DNA of 64,000 nt from Flavobacterium sp. TR2. Lineage in GTDB: Bacteria > Bacteroidota > Bacteroidia > Flavobacteriales > Flavobacteriaceae. Positions within the stretch are counted from its first letter, which is position 1. The number at the start of each line of letters is the position of its first letter. The notes under the pieces are model-generated. The model was not told the origin of the DNA and did not search any database. It saw only the letters and a list, made by a program, of their open reading frames with translations. Location: assembly GCF_025252405.1 (NCBI RefSeq), contig NZ_CP104307.1, positions 4,402,001 to 4,466,000 of the forward strand, in the 5' to 3' direction. This document shows positions 17,431 to 27,076 of this stretch, in pieces. Made by a program: the position numbers and the translations under genes.

Positions 17431-19845
17431 ATGATAAAAGAACAAAACAATACTACACTGACATTTGAAGATTTCAAAACTGAGGTATTGAATGACTATA
17501 GAATTGCGGTAACAAGCCGCGAATGTAGTCTTTTAGGTCGAAAAGAGGTATTAACAGGAAAAGCAAAATTTGGCATTTTTGGAGACGGAAAAGAAGTTCC
17601 GCAGCTGGCAATGGCAAAAGCTTTTAAAAACGGAGATTTCCGTTCTGGATACTATCGCGATCAGACTTTTATGATGGCTATCGGCGAATTGAATGCTAAA
17701 CAGTTTTTTGCCGGTCTTTACGGACATACCGATTTGGCCTTTGATCCGATGTCTGCAGGAAGACAGATGGGCGGACACTTTGTAACGCACAGTTTAAACG
17801 AAGATGGTTCTTGGAAAGATTTAACCAAACAAAAAAATTCAAGTTCAGATATATCTCCAACTGCTGGTCAAATGCCTAGATTATTAGGATTAGCTCAAGC
17901 ATCTAAAATCTACAGAAACGTTGACGGGATTACCATTAAAGACAAATTTTCTGTTGATGGAAACGAAGTGGCTTGGGGAACTATTGGCAATGCAAGTACT
18001 TCTGAAGGTTTATTTTTTGAAACCATAAACGCTGCTGGAGTTCTACAAGTTCCGATGGTAATGAGCGTTTGGGATGACGAATACGGAATCTCGGTTCATG
18101 CTAAGCACCAGACTACCAAAGAAAATATTTCTGAAATTTTAAAAGGATATCAGCGTGATGAAGATTCTAAAGGCTATGAAATCTTTAGAGTAAAAGGCTG
18201 GGATTACGCTGAATTGGTTTCGACGTATGAAAGAGCCGGAGCAATTGCACGCGAAGAACACATACCGGTTTTAATTCACGTTAACGAATTAACACAGCCG
18301 CAAGGCCACTCCACTTCTGGTTCACACGAACGCTACAAAAGTGCAGAAAGGCTGGCTTGGGAAAGAGATTTTGACTGTATTCGCCAAATGCGTTTATGGA
18401 TGATTGCAATTAATATAGCTTCTCCAGAAGAATTGGCAGAGCTTGATTTCGAATTAAAGAAAGAGGTTTTAGAAGCTAAAAAAGAAGCTTGGAACAACTT
18501 CATTAATCCTATTATCGAAGAGCAAAAAAATCTTTTAGCTTTATTGGAGCAAATTGCTGAGGCAAGCATCAACCATAAAGAAAGAATCAAAAAATTAATT
18601 TCTGAATTGGCAGCGATCAAAGCACCTTTGAAGAAAGAATTGTTAGTTTACGCTAGAAAGATTCTTCGTTTTATTGAAGTGCCAAACAGCAAAGTTATTT
18701 TATCAAACTGGATTACAGGATTTTTAGCTGAAACACAAGAAAAATTTAGCAGCAATCTACATTCTGAATCTACTAAAAATGTATTTTCGGTAGAAAAAGT
18801 GCTTCCTCAATATCCAGAAAATGCGAAACCGGATTTGGACGGAAGAATGATTCTTCGTGATAACTTTGATGCCTTATTTGCTAAATATCCTGAAACTTTA
18901 ATTTTCGGTGAAGATGTTGGAAACATTGGAGACGTAAATCAAGGTTTAGAGGGAATGCAGGAAAAATACGGAGAACTTCGTGTTGCCGATGTTGGAATCC
19001 GTGAAGCGACTATTATTGGTCAGGGAATCGGAATGGCATTGAGAGGGTTACGCCCAATTGCTGAAATTCAGTATTTAGATTATTTATTGTACGCTATTCA
19101 GATCATGAGTGACGATTTAGCGACTTTACAATATAGAACTGTCGGTAAACAAAAAGCACCATTAATCATTAGAACCCGCGGACACCGTTTAGAAGGAATC
19201 TGGCATTCTGGTTCTCCAATGGGAATGATTATCAATGCAATCCGCGGAATTCACGTTTTGGTTCCAAGAGACATGACGCAAGCAGCTGGCTTCTACAACA
19301 CTTTGCTAGAATGTGACGAACCAGCTTTGGTTATCGAATGTTTGAATGGATATCGCTTAAAAGAAAAAACGCCGCTTAATTTTGGCGAATTTAAAACGCC
19401 AATTGGAGTTGTAGAAACTTTAAGAGAAGGTTCGGACATTACTTTAGTTTCTTACGGATCGACTTTAAGATTGGTTCAGCAGGCAGCTAACGAATTGGCA
19501 GAAAAAGGAATTGAGTGTGAGGTTATCGATATTCAATCTTTACTTCCGTTTGACATTAGCAAAGACATTGTAAAAAGTATTGCCAAAACAAACCGCCTTT
19601 TAGTAATCGACGAAGATGTTCCTGGAGGAGCTTCAGCATTTATTTTACAGCAGATATTAGAAGAGCAAGATGCTTACAAATATTTAGACAGCAAACCGCA
19701 AACTTTAGCCGCTAAAGCGCACAGGCCTGCATACGGAACGGATGGAGATTATTTCTCTAAACCTTCAGCAGAAGATATTTACGAAAAAATTTACGATATG
19801 ATGCACGAGGTTAATCCTTCCAAATATCCTGCTTTATATCAATAA
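17431..19845 (+). CDS. 2-oxoacid dehydrogenase E1, alpha and beta subunits fused
   Basis: A protein of 804 residues. Residues ~15-370 form the E1-alpha thiamine-diphosphate domain (RSGYYRDQT, SAGRQMGGHF, the cofactor region GNASTSEG...WDDEYGIS). After a helical linker (~370-460), residues ~470-804 form E1-beta (LIFGEDVGNIGDVNQGLEG, GIREATIIGQGIGMALRGLR, SYGSTLRLVQQA). It should decarboxylate a branched-chain 2-oxoacid or pyruvate and hand the acyl group to an E2 lipoyl enzyme. E2 and E3 are not in the window. The usual GDG...NN motif reads GNA (186-188) and DD (215-216). Substrate is not certain; branched-chain is the common annotation for this fused form. Confidence 0.85.
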   Translation: MIKEQNNTTLTFEDFKTEVLNDYRIAVTSRECSLLGRKEVLTGKAKFGIFGDGKEVPQLAMAKAFKNGDFRSGYYRDQTFMMAIGELNAKQFFAGLYGHTDLAFDPMSAGRQMGGHFVTHSLNEDGSWKDLTKQKNSSSDISPTAGQMPRLLGLAQASKIYRNVDGITIKDKFSVDGNEVAWGTIGNASTSEGLFFETINAAGVLQVPMVMSVWDDEYGISVHAKHQTTKENISEILKGYQRDEDSKGYEIFRVKGWDYAELVSTYERAGAIAREEHIPVLIHVNELTQPQGHSTSGSHERYKSAERLAWERDFDCIRQMRLWMIAINIASPEELAELDFELKKEVLEAKKEAWNNFINPIIEEQKNLLALLEQIAEASINHKERIKKLISELAAIKAPLKKELLVYARKILRFIEVPNSKVILSNWITGFLAETQEKFSSNLHSESTKNVFSVEKVLPQYPENAKPDLDGRMILRDNFDALFAKYPETLIFGEDVGNIGDVNQGLEGMQEKYGELRVADVGIREATIIGQGIGMALRGLRPIAEIQYLDYLLYAIQIMSDDLATLQYRTVGKQKAPLIIRTRGHRLEGIWHSGSPMGMIINAIRGIHVLVPRDMTQAAGFYNTLLECDEPALVIECLNGYRLKEKTPLNFGEFKTPIGVVETLREGSDITLVSYGSTLRLVQQAANELAEKGIECEVIDIQSLLPFDISKDIVKSIAKTNRLLVIDEDVPGGASAFILQQILEEQDAYKYLDSKPQTLAAKAHRPAYGTDGDYFSKPSAEDIYEKIYDMMHEVNPSKYPALYQ

Positions 19846-19864
19846 AATAAGACTTTTAGACATT

Positions 19865-19896
19865 AAAAAACGCTCCAAGATTTTGGAGCGTTTTTT
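19865..19896 (+). terminator. Intrinsic terminator after the E1 gene
   Basis: AAAAAACGCTCCAA / TTGGAGCGTTTTTT, 14-bp stem, GATT loop, followed by more T. Confidence 0.9.
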
Positions 19897-19918
19897 TTTA
19901 TTTCATCATCTTATGTCA

Positions 19919-20012
19919 ACTTTGTCAAAGTTTAAAACTTTGACAAAGTTCTTTACGCAATCTTTGTCGATTTACGAATGGGATTCTTCGTTCCTCAGAA
20001 TGACAAAACGGG
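19919..20012. repeat. TTTGTCAAAG palindrome plus TCGAAG-type intergenic repeat
   Basis: 19919-19950 is a near-perfect palindrome of AACTTTGTCAAAGTTT and its complement, similar to 13013-13045. From 19961 the sequence is the complement of a GTCATTCTGAGGAACGAAG repeat, related to the pieces near 680 and 13386. A GCGCTTTCGCGAAAGCG palindrome-like sequence follows at 20037-20053. Confidence 0.6.
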
Positions 20013-20071
20013 ACAGAAAAAAATTCGTTTAAATCTGCGCTTTCGCGAAAGCGAATCCGTTTTATCAGCGT

Positions 20072-20806
20072 CTAAATATCACGCAGCATAGCTCGAGCTC
20101 TTTCCAAATCTTCGGCAGTATCAATACCTATTCCAACATGAGTTGTTTCAACCATTTTGATGCGTTTTCCGAATTCTAAATAACGTAATTGCTCTAGTTT
20201 TTCAGAAGCTTCTAAAGATTTCATTGGAAGACTATAAAAGTCTAATAACGCCTGTTTTCTGAAAGCATAAATTCCGATATGCTGAAAATATCTTACTCCC
20301 ACATTTTTCTCTCTCGGATACGGAATTACAGAACGTGAAAAGTATAATGCAAATTGCGACTGATCAACCACAACTTTTACATTGTTCGGATTATCGATTT
20401 CTTCTTCATTTGTAATTTCGCGCATTAGCGAAGCCAAATCGATTTTTTTATCAGGATCATTTTTAAAGACAGATAAAACCTGCTCTAATGGCGCAGCTTC
20501 TGTAAAAGGCTCATCGCCCTGCACATTTACTACAATATCTACATCCAGATTAGCAACAGCTTCAGCAATTCGATCACTTCCTGATTCGTGCTCTTTGATG
20601 CTCATAATCGCTTTGCCTCCATTGGAAACAATTTCATCAAATATTAAATCTGAATCGGTCACTACAAAAACATCATCAAACAATTTTGTAGAAACAGCCG
20701 CTTCATAGGTTCTTAAAATTACTGTTTTACCTCCTAAATCCTGCATCAGTTTTGCAGGAAAACGTGTTGAAGCATATCTGGCTGGAATTACTGCTATTAT
20801 TTTCAT
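20072..20806 (-). CDS. kdsB: 3-deoxy-manno-octulosonate cytidylyltransferase (CMP-Kdo synthetase)
   Basis: A protein of 244 residues, the usual KdsB length. The N-terminal nucleotide-binding motif is [32 protein letters not shown] holds the metal- and Kdo-binding acids, and the C-terminus carries [19 protein letters not shown]. It activates Kdo with CTP for lipopolysaccharide inner-core synthesis in the cytosol. It is followed by a terminator/repeat region and is not grouped with other LPS genes. Confidence 0.94.
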   Translation of the reverse strand: MKIIAVIPARYASTRFPAKLMQDLGGKTVILRTYEAAVSTKLFDDVFVVTDSDLIFDEIVSNGGKAIMSIKEHESGSDRIAEAVANLDVDIVVNVQGDEPFTEAAPLEQVLSVFKNDPDKKIDLASLMREITNEEEIDNPNNVKVVVDQSQFALYFSRSVIPYPREKNVGVRYFQHIGIYAFRKQALLDFYSLPMKSLEASEKLEQLRYLEFGKRIKMVETTHVGIGIDTAEDLERARAMLRDI

Positions 20807-20959
20807 TCTTATATTTTGCTGAGTTTAAAACTCAAAATTTAGTAATTTAATTTTCACCGGTTTTAAGTGTTTGCAAATATGCAAAAATTACTTCTAATTT
20901 TCTGTTTTTCTATTTCTGTAAAGGATGAAATTCATATTCAAGAATACTAAGACAAGAAA

Positions 20960-21772
20960 TTAAACCATAACTGTAACACGAAGATAAGTTGCGGGAATTA
21001 ATGTAGAATTTTTGTCATTACTTTTGTTTTGGCTATTGACTAATTCTTCAAGTTTAGCATACAATTCCGAAGTTTTCCCATTTTGTTCGGCAGCTTCAAA
21101 AGCATTCATAGTTGGGCCATAATAATTTTTTAATCGATCTAGCCACTCCGAAGGTGGGAATGCCGCTTTAAATGTAAAGGTATCTCTCTCAAAAGAAATA
21201 TTCTCTTTAGGAATACCGGCACTTGTAAATCTTTCTATTACATTATCCTCAATACCCCAAAGCATCGGACTTACAAAACCCTCAGGAGGCGGTGGTGTAA
21301 ATTCAGAACTAATCTTCAGGATTTGTGCAACCAGCGTTGGGTCTCCCGGTATCCAATTTCCCATGATGATTTTACCGCCAGGCCGTGTGACACGAACCAT
21401 TTCTTTAGCAACATCAAAAGGTTTTGGAGCAAACATGGCTCCAAATATGCTCATCGTAACATCATAAGTTTGGTCATTCAATTCGTTCAAATCGGTTGCG
21501 TCACCTTCTTTAAATACAATATTAACCAATCCTTCCTTTTTTGCACGAAGATTGCCAGCTTCTACTAAATTTCTTGCTATATCAACACCTAAAACATTGG
21601 CTCCTAATTTTGCCGAAGGTATTGCGGTAGTGCCATCGCCACAGCCGAGATCTAAAACGTTGCTATTTTCTTTAATTCCAATTTTGGCAACCAATTCCGC
21701 ACCACTCTCTCTCATAGATGCTGCAATGCGCGTAAAATCGCCTTTTTCCCATAATGCTTTATTTGGATTCAT
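20960..21772 (-). CDS. Class I SAM-dependent methyltransferase
   Basis: A protein of 270 residues. SAM-binding motif I is VLDLGCGDGTTAIP (about 40-53), motif II is NVLGVDIARNLVE, and the following acidic EGDATDLN and central YDVTMSIFGAMFAP fit the UbiE/Methyltransf_11 group. RPGGKIIMGNWIPGD is motif post-III. The substrate cannot be told; neighbours give no pathway. It is a stand-alone gene. Confidence 0.8.
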   Translation of the reverse strand: MNPNKALWEKGDFTRIAASMRESGAELVAKIGIKENSNVLDLGCGDGTTAIPSAKLGANVLGVDIARNLVEAGNLRAKKEGLVNIVFKEGDATDLNELNDQTYDVTMSIFGAMFAPKPFDVAKEMVRVTRPGGKIIMGNWIPGDPTLVAQILKISSEFTPPPPEGFVSPMLWGIEDNVIERFTSAGIPKENISFERDTFTFKAAFPPSEWLDRLKNYYGPTMNAFEAAEQNGKTSELYAKLEELVNSQNKSNDKNSTLIPATYLRVTVMV

Positions 21773-22198
21773 CTTAATTTTATCAGTGATTATAGTGCTG
21801 ATGCCGCACTCTTACTTAATTTGTAAACATCTTCTATCATTTTTTAAATTTATTACCAGTTAATCACAAAAGGCATTAAAAAAACTACTTAAAAAAGAAG
21901 ACGCAAACTAAATAATCAACTGACAAACAATTACTTACACAAAAATAAACAAATTTAGATAAAACATTTTACTGTCTCCCAAAATTTATTTTTTAAACAA
22001 ATTGTGTAGATTACAAGCTTTTAGACCAATAACTAATAAAAGGGAAACGATTGGAAAACTTTGACGAGTTCTTCTGCTATTTCCATATAAAAACAAAATA
22101 CTATTTACAAATAGCTATTCAAAATATATTTATAACATATTTCTTAAAGCATTGCATTTTAATTTATTATAAATATTTTTACTTTTATAAGAAAAACC
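21773..22198. other. 426-base gap with no recognised gene
   Basis: This is AT-rich sequence between divergent genes that must hold the upstream regions of the methyltransferase (minus) and the beta-propeller gene (plus). No clear TAnnTTTG element, terminator or repeat was found. A 73-codon frame that overlaps the downstream gene has low-complexity Tyr/Phe/Lys composition and is not credible. Confidence 0.5.
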
Positions 22199-23533
22199 AT
22201 GAAAAGAAACTTTACCTTACTCCTGCTCTATTTCTTTTTAATCTTCTCCCCAAATATTTTTTCTCAGAATAAACCAAATGTTTTAAATTCTTTTGCAAAT
22301 CGAGTATTTTCAGGAAAAGGCTATCAGCCATTGCAAGATTTAAAATGGAAATTTAAGACAGACGGTAAAATCTTTTCTTCTCCAATTGCACAAAACGGAA
22401 TCGTGTATATTGGCAGTGAAGATGGCTGCTTTTACGCCATCGATGAAAAATCTGGAAACTTAAAATGGAAATTTAAAACTAATGGAGCGATTCATAGTTC
22501 TGCCAGCATTTATAATGATCTTGTTTATTTCGGAAGTTTTGACGGCCACTATTATGCTGTAAATGCCAAAACCGGAAAAGAGGTTTGGCACTTTAAAACT
22601 AAAGGCGAACATTGGTACAGCGAAATTGGAATGTGGGGCATGAAGCCGAGCGATTTACTTATGGCCGATTTATGGGGTTTTTATCTTTCGACACCAACTG
22701 TTTATTTAGATCCGACAACTGCATTGGTTATTTTTGGAAGCAGCGACGGAAATATGTACGCCGTTGATGCCAAAAAAGGGAGTTTAAAATGGAATTTCCA
22801 CACAAAAGCCGCCATACACAGCACTCCTCTTTTAGAAAAAAGCACTGTTTATTTTGGCGGATGGGATGGCGTTTTTTACGCTTTAGACTGTAAAACAGGA
22901 AAAGAAAAATGGAAGTTTTCTACCGAAATCAAAACGGGTTTTACTGGAATTCAGGCTTCTGCAACTGTCTCTGACGGAATAGTATATTTTGGGGCAAGAG
23001 ATCCTTATCTTTTTGCGCTTGATGCTAAAAGCGGAAAATTAATCTGGAAGTACAATGCCGAAAACTCTTGGATCTTGAGTACGGCTGTCATTAAAGACCA
23101 TACGATTTATGTTGGAACTTCAGACACGTATGCGCTTCTCGCGCTGGATGCAAAAACAGGAGAAGAAAAATACCGTTTTAAAGGAAACGGATATGTTTAT
23201 TCTTCGCCGGCAATTGCTGGAAATACTGTTTATTTTGGAGATTTCACGGGGAATTTCTTCAGTTTGAATTTACTTTCCAAAAAAGAATTTCAAGTTACTC
23301 CAACCGAAAACAGAACCAAGTACGCCAAAACAATTCTAAACAATGATCTTTTAGATTTTAGCCACGCTGCCAAAGCAACCGATTTGTCTATTTATGCCGA
23401 AAATCAAAGGGTTATGAATGAATTTTACAAATTAGGCCCAATTGTTTCTTCTCCCTTTATTAGCAATAATGTTATTTTTTATGGAAGTGCTGATGGTTAT
23501 CTTTATGCTTATAATTTGAGAAAAGCAAAGTAA
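22199..23533 (+). CDS. Secreted PQQ-like beta-propeller repeat protein
   Basis: A protein of 444 residues with a signal peptide (cleavage near NIFS-Q, residue 23). The rest is made of about seven blades repeating the pattern LKWKFKT...SSP...VYFGS.DG..YAIDAKTG, as in BamB/PQQ-dehydrogenase propellers. The enzyme residues of true PQQ dehydrogenases are not evident, so a structural or binding role in the periplasm is more likely. It is not next to bam genes. It ends at a 15-bp hairpin shared with the convergent gene. Confidence 0.82.
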   Translation: MKRNFTLLLLYFFLIFSPNIFSQNKPNVLNSFANRVFSGKGYQPLQDLKWKFKTDGKIFSSPIAQNGIVYIGSEDGCFYAIDEKSGNLKWKFKTNGAIHSSASIYNDLVYFGSFDGHYYAVNAKTGKEVWHFKTKGEHWYSEIGMWGMKPSDLLMADLWGFYLSTPTVYLDPTTALVIFGSSDGNMYAVDAKKGSLKWNFHTKAAIHSTPLLEKSTVYFGGWDGVFYALDCKTGKEKWKFSTEIKTGFTGIQASATVSDGIVYFGARDPYLFALDAKSGKLIWKYNAENSWILSTAVIKDHTIYVGTSDTYALLALDAKTGEEKYRFKGNGYVYSSPAIAGNTVYFGDFTGNFFSLNLLSKKEFQVTPTENRTKYAKTILNNDLLDFSHAAKATDLSIYAENQRVMNEFYKLGPIVSSPFISNNVIFYGSADGYLYAYNLRKAK

Positions 23534-23555
23534 TCTTTGTACACCTCCTTGCAAA

Positions 23556-23601
23556 CTTTGCGAATCTTTGTGCAATAATTATACTGCAAAGATTCGCAAA
23601 G
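23556..23601. terminator. Bidirectional hairpin between convergent genes
   Basis: CTTTGCGAATCTTTG (23556-23570) pairs perfectly with 23587-23601 around a 16-base loop. It lies between the propeller gene and the dioxygenase-family gene. Confidence 0.65.
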
Positions 23602-23627
23602 CTTTCGCTGAGATACACAAAAGTATA

Positions 23628-24458
23628 TTACATCAATTTTACCGAGGTCATACTCAATGAACCTGCTAATAATTTATCATTAAACAAATCTATTTCATCA
23701 GTTTTATCTTTTAACCCTAAAGTGTATAATAACGGAAGATAATGCTCTGGAGTCGGAACAGCCAATTGAACTGCTTTATTAAGTTTTTCAAAATCAATTA
23801 AAGGCTGAAAATTTCCATCCAGCAAATAATTATTCACCGTTTCTCGTGCTTCAATTGCCCAATCATAGCCGTAATTGTCTTTATCAAAATTTCTGAAATC
23901 GACCATTCTAAGATTGTGGACAATATTCCCGCTTCCGATAATTAAAACGCCTTTGTAGCGAAGCGCCTGCAGTTTTTGGGCCAACTCAAAATGATACTGT
24001 CCCGATTTGGTGTAATCGATGCTCAGCTGAATTACCGGAACATCTGCGTTTGGATACAAATGCTTAATCACGCTCCAAGCACCATGATCCAATCCCCAAT
24101 GTTCGTCTAATTCGACCATAACAGGATCTAAAATCTTTTTTGTTTCCAATGCTAATTCGGGACTTCCTTTTGCCGGATACTGCACATCAAAAAGCGCCTG
24201 CGGAAAACCGCCAAAATCATGAATTGTTCTTGGCATTTCCATCGAAGTTACTTTTGTCCCTTTGGTAAACCAATGTGCTGAAACGCATAAAATAGCATTG
24301 GGCTGCGGCAGTGTCTTTGCCAAATTACGAAAACCAGCCACAAACTGATTCTCTTCAATAGCATTCATAGGACTGCCGTGTCCTAAAAACAAAACCGGCA
24401 TTTTATCTGTATTCGAAAACGTCGATGAAATCGAATGTAAGTCGTTTAGTGTTGTCAT
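23628..24458 (-). CDS. 4,5-DOPA dioxygenase extradiol family protein (YgiD/LigB type)
   Basis: About 276 residues from the ATG at 24458. Metal-ligand motifs of the class III extradiol family are present: FLGHGSPMN, SAHWFTKGT, HDFGGFPQALFDVQYPA, and GLDHGAWSV; IGSGNIVHNLR is also conserved. The family opens aromatic catechols such as DOPA using Fe or Zn. The true substrate here is unknown. A longer reading from 24491 would place its first 11 codons inside the 21-bp inverted repeat 24477-24552, so I prefer 24458. Confidence 0.85.
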   Translation of the reverse strand: MTTLNDLHSISSTFSNTDKMPVLFLGHGSPMNAIEENQFVAGFRNLAKTLPQPNAILCVSAHWFTKGTKVTSMEMPRTIHDFGGFPQALFDVQYPAKGSPELALETKKILDPVMVELDEHWGLDHGAWSVIKHLYPNADVPVIQLSIDYTKSGQYHFELAQKLQALRYKGVLIIGSGNIVHNLRMVDFRNFDKDNYGYDWAIEARETVNNYLLDGNFQPLIDFEKLNKAVQLAVPTPEHYLPLLYTLGLKDKTDEIDLFNDKLLAGSLSMTSVKLM

Positions 24459-24476
24459 TTGCCAAAACTTTTTTTC

Positions 24477-24552
24477 TGCCACGAATTTCACGAATTACAC
24501 TAATTTGAATAGCTAAAAAAATAATTCGTGCTAATTCGTGAAATTCGTGGCA
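24477..24552. repeat. 21-bp perfect inverted repeat (CACGAATT family)
   Basis: Arms 24477-24497 and 24532-24552 are exact complements and contain CACGAATTTCACGAATT; the loop also carries AATTCGTG. It lies between two genes on the same strand, upstream of the dioxygenase-family gene, and may terminate the helicase transcript or be a dispersed palindrome. Confidence 0.7.
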
Positions 24553-24557
24553 AACCA

Positions 24558-25967
24558 TTATTCCTCAAAACTCTCGTCTTTAAATCCTATCAAATATAGT
24601 TTATTTTTGGCACGTGTCATAGCGGTGTAAAGCCATCTAATATAATCAGTATCAATGCCGTTTGGCAGAAATGGCTGTTCGATAAAAACCGTATTCCATT
24701 GCCCGCCCTGCGATTTATGACACGTTATAGCATAGGAAAATTTAACCTGAAGTCCGTTGAAATATTCGTTTTCTTTTACCTTTTGAAATCTCTTGTATTT
24801 AGTTGGCTCATCTTCATAATCTTTCATTACTTCTTCGTACAGACGATTAGATTCTTCGTAAGTTAAAGAAGGCGATTCGCTTTTTAAAGTATCCAAAATC
24901 AAAACCGTTTCAAAAGGCTTTTGCTCTGGATAATCGACCATTCTGATTTTTACTTTCGCAAACGTAAATCCGTAGAGTTCTCTAATTCCGAAAAGCTCCA
25001 AAACTTCTATAATGTCACCGTTTGCAATAAATCCTGCTTCATCGGTTTCTTTCAGCCAGAAGTAATTGTTTTTTACCACCATTAGGAAATCACCAACCGA
25101 AAGTTCGCTTTCTTTAAACAAAATACGGCTTCTAATCTGCTCATTATATTGATTGGCCCTTTTATTAGAACGAACAATAAAAGCGGTATCTTCGATGCTA
25201 TAATTGCTGTAAGCCATATTAATTGCGTCTTGAATATCGTAACCGTCTGTCAGACGAACAATGTCTTTGAACTTCTTTACATTAAATTTAAATTCGGTTA
25301 TAAAGCTTTCTTTCAGCAATTCCCGCAATTCTGTCGCATTGTATAAAATTCCTGAACTTTCTTCCTGACGCATCACTTCGTCCAATTCGATATGCTCAAT
25401 TTCTTTGCTGTAATGAAAGCCCAAAGTATCAATATCCAAAGCAGGGCTAACATCTAGATTAACTGGCGGAAGCTGAGCTGTGTCTCCCAAAAGAATCATT
25501 TTACAATTTTGTCCAGAATACACATAATTGATCAAATCGTCCAAAAGCGATCCGCTGTCTAAAGTGCTGTCTGAAATCATCGAGGCTTCATCGACGATAA
25601 AAATGGTATTTTTATGTTTGTTGACTTGTTTGGTAAAAGCTACTCCTCCACCAGAAGATTTCTTCGGAAAATATATTTTTTTATGAATCGTAAAAGCCGG
25701 ATTATTCGAATAATTGGCAATTACTTTTGCCGCGCGTCCTGTTGGCGCCAATAAAACATACTTTTTATTGATATCGCCTAAATTGTTGACAATGGTAGAA
25801 ATAACGGTTGTTTTCCCCGTTCCGGCATATCCTTTCAAAACAAAAATCGTATCGTTTTGCGGTTCAGTCAGGAAGATTGCAATTTTCTGAAAAAAAATGT
25901 CCTGCTTATAGGTTGGAGGAAAAGGAAATCGTTTTTGTAAAATACCGTAAAACTGTGCAGAATTCAT
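24558..25967 (-). CDS. RecD-like ATP-dependent DNA helicase (superfamily 1)
   Basis: About 469 residues from the ATG at 25967 (MNSAQFYGIL); an upstream ATG at 26030 adds 21 poorly conserved residues. SF1 motifs: Walker A GYAGTGKTT, motif Ia LLAPTGRAAKV, Walker B FIVDEASMI, motif III LLGDTAQLPPV, and the C-terminal AITCHKSQGGQW and YTAMTRAKNKLYLIG of the UvrD_C_2 fold. It is shorter than RecD2, lacking a long N-terminal region, and fits the Dda/RecD-like single-gene helicases of Bacteroidota. It probably unwinds DNA 5' to 3'. No recB or recC is adjacent. Confidence 0.88.
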   Translation of the reverse strand: MNSAQFYGILQKRFPFPPTYKQDIFFQKIAIFLTEPQNDTIFVLKGYAGTGKTTVISTIVNNLGDINKKYVLLAPTGRAAKVIANYSNNPAFTIHKKIYFPKKSSGGGVAFTKQVNKHKNTIFIVDEASMISDSTLDSGSLLDDLINYVYSGQNCKMILLGDTAQLPPVNLDVSPALDIDTLGFHYSKEIEHIELDEVMRQEESSGILYNATELRELLKESFITEFKFNVKKFKDIVRLTDGYDIQDAINMAYSNYSIEDTAFIVRSNKRANQYNEQIRSRILFKESELSVGDFLMVVKNNYFWLKETDEAGFIANGDIIEVLELFGIRELYGFTFAKVKIRMVDYPEQKPFETVLILDTLKSESPSLTYEESNRLYEEVMKDYEDEPTKYKRFQKVKENEYFNGLQVKFSYAITCHKSQGGQWNTVFIEQPFLPNGIDTDYIRWLYTAMTRAKNKLYLIGFKDESFEE

Positions 25968-26192
25968 AAAATAATATTGAAATACAAAGGTCGACTTTTT
26001 TAATTTTAAATTCCAATCTTTAAATTCCAAACTTTAAAATTCTTGAAATAATAGGACACATTCAACAATCAAAAGAGAAAAACGAACTAACTAATTAATT
26101 TTCAAATAAATACACTTTTTCTTAACCTTATTTTAAACTTAGATTCAAATTGTTTTTTGAAATTGCAATTATAATTGTTCCTTTTTAATTTG

Positions 26193-26200
26193 TAAGTTTG
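26193..26200 (+). promoter_or_regulatory. -7 element TAAGTTTG before the DUF3822 gene
   Basis: It fits TAnnTTTG, with TTG at 26175-26177, 15 bases upstream. It overlaps codon 1 of a longer possible reading from 26198, so it supports the start at 26255. Confidence 0.5.
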
Positions 26201-26254
26201 TGGTCGCTTAAATTCTTTCTTGATTTAAAACAGGTAACGAATTGTAAATCAACT

Positions 26255-27076
26255 ATGTCATTACAAAACACTAACATTACTTCAAAAAATTACAGAAAAC
26301 TTTCTATTCAGGTTTCTCTGACTGGATTTTCATACTGCTGTTTTGATACTCTAAACAATGTCATCACTTCTTTTAAAGAAATAAAGTTTGACACCACTAA
26401 CAAAACACCTCGAATTGAAGATCTATTCAGCAATGCTTTCAAGATTAATCCTGAACTAAAAGAGACTTACGATGAAGTAATGGTTATTCATAATAACAAT
26501 CTTTCTACTTTTGTTCCTACTGCTTTATTTGATGAGAATTATTTAGGGAGTTATCTGCAATACACTACAAAAGTATTTGAAACAGATTTTTTCACTTTTG
26601 ATCAAATTCCTAATTATCAGATGAATTCGGTTTATATTCCGTACGTGAATATCAACAACTTCCTGATAGACAATGTGGGGTCATTTAATTCTAAACACGC
26701 CAACACCATTTTGGTCGAAAAAATTCTGGACAACTCAAGAAACAATGATGACAAGAAAATGATCGTCAATTTCAATCCAGGCAATTTTGAAATTATCGTG
26801 GTGCAAAATCAAAAGCTTTTATTGTTTAATTCATTCGAATACAATACCCCAGAAGATTTTATCTACTACATTTTATTTACTGCTGAGCAAATGAGCATGA
26901 ATCCCGAAAGTTTCAAATTAGAATTATTGGGAACGATTTCAGAGAACGATCCTTTTTATGCGATTGCTTACAAGTATGTGCGCCATATTTCTTTCATGGA
27001 TGTTTCAAAATTGAAGGAAAGAAACAGCTTTTCAACTGCTCAAAATCAAAAACATTATATCTTATTTCAATCATGA
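26255..27076 (+). CDS. DUF3822 family protein
   Basis: About 273 residues from the ATG at 26255. No signal peptide. It resembles the Bacteroidota DUF3822 family: an N-terminal strand set (KLSIQVSLTGFSYCCFD), a middle LVEKILDNSRN, and later VNFNPGNFEIIVVQNQKLLLFNSFEYNTPEDFIYYI, the layout of an actin/ASKHA-like fold seen in pilus-type ATPase relatives. Function is not known. The last 4 bases overlap the start of rsmD (ATGA), so the two are translationally coupled, an arrangement seen repeatedly in the phylum. Confidence 0.75.
   Translation: MSLQNTNITSKNYRKLSIQVSLTGFSYCCFDTLNNVITSFKEIKFDTTNKTPRIEDLFSNAFKINPELKETYDEVMVIHNNNLSTFVPTALFDENYLGSYLQYTTKVFETDFFTFDQIPNYQMNSVYIPYVNINNFLIDNVGSFNSKHANTILVEKILDNSRNNDDKKMIVNFNPGNFEIIVVQNQKLLLFNSFEYNTPEDFIYYILFTAEQMSMNPESFKLELLGTISENDPFYAIAYKYVRHISFMDVSKLKERNSFSTAQNQKHYILFQS

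Noticed and set aside
22051..22272. 73-codon frame before the beta-propeller gene
   Set aside because: Low-complexity composition and overlap with a gene that has a clear signal peptide start.
24459..24491. Earlier start of the dioxygenase-family gene
   Set aside because: The extra codons lie in a perfect inverted repeat; the ATG at 24458 gives a normal family N-terminus.
26198..26254. Earlier start of the DUF3822 gene
   Set aside because: The TAnnTTTG element at 26193-26200 overlaps it, so the transcript would begin after this codon.
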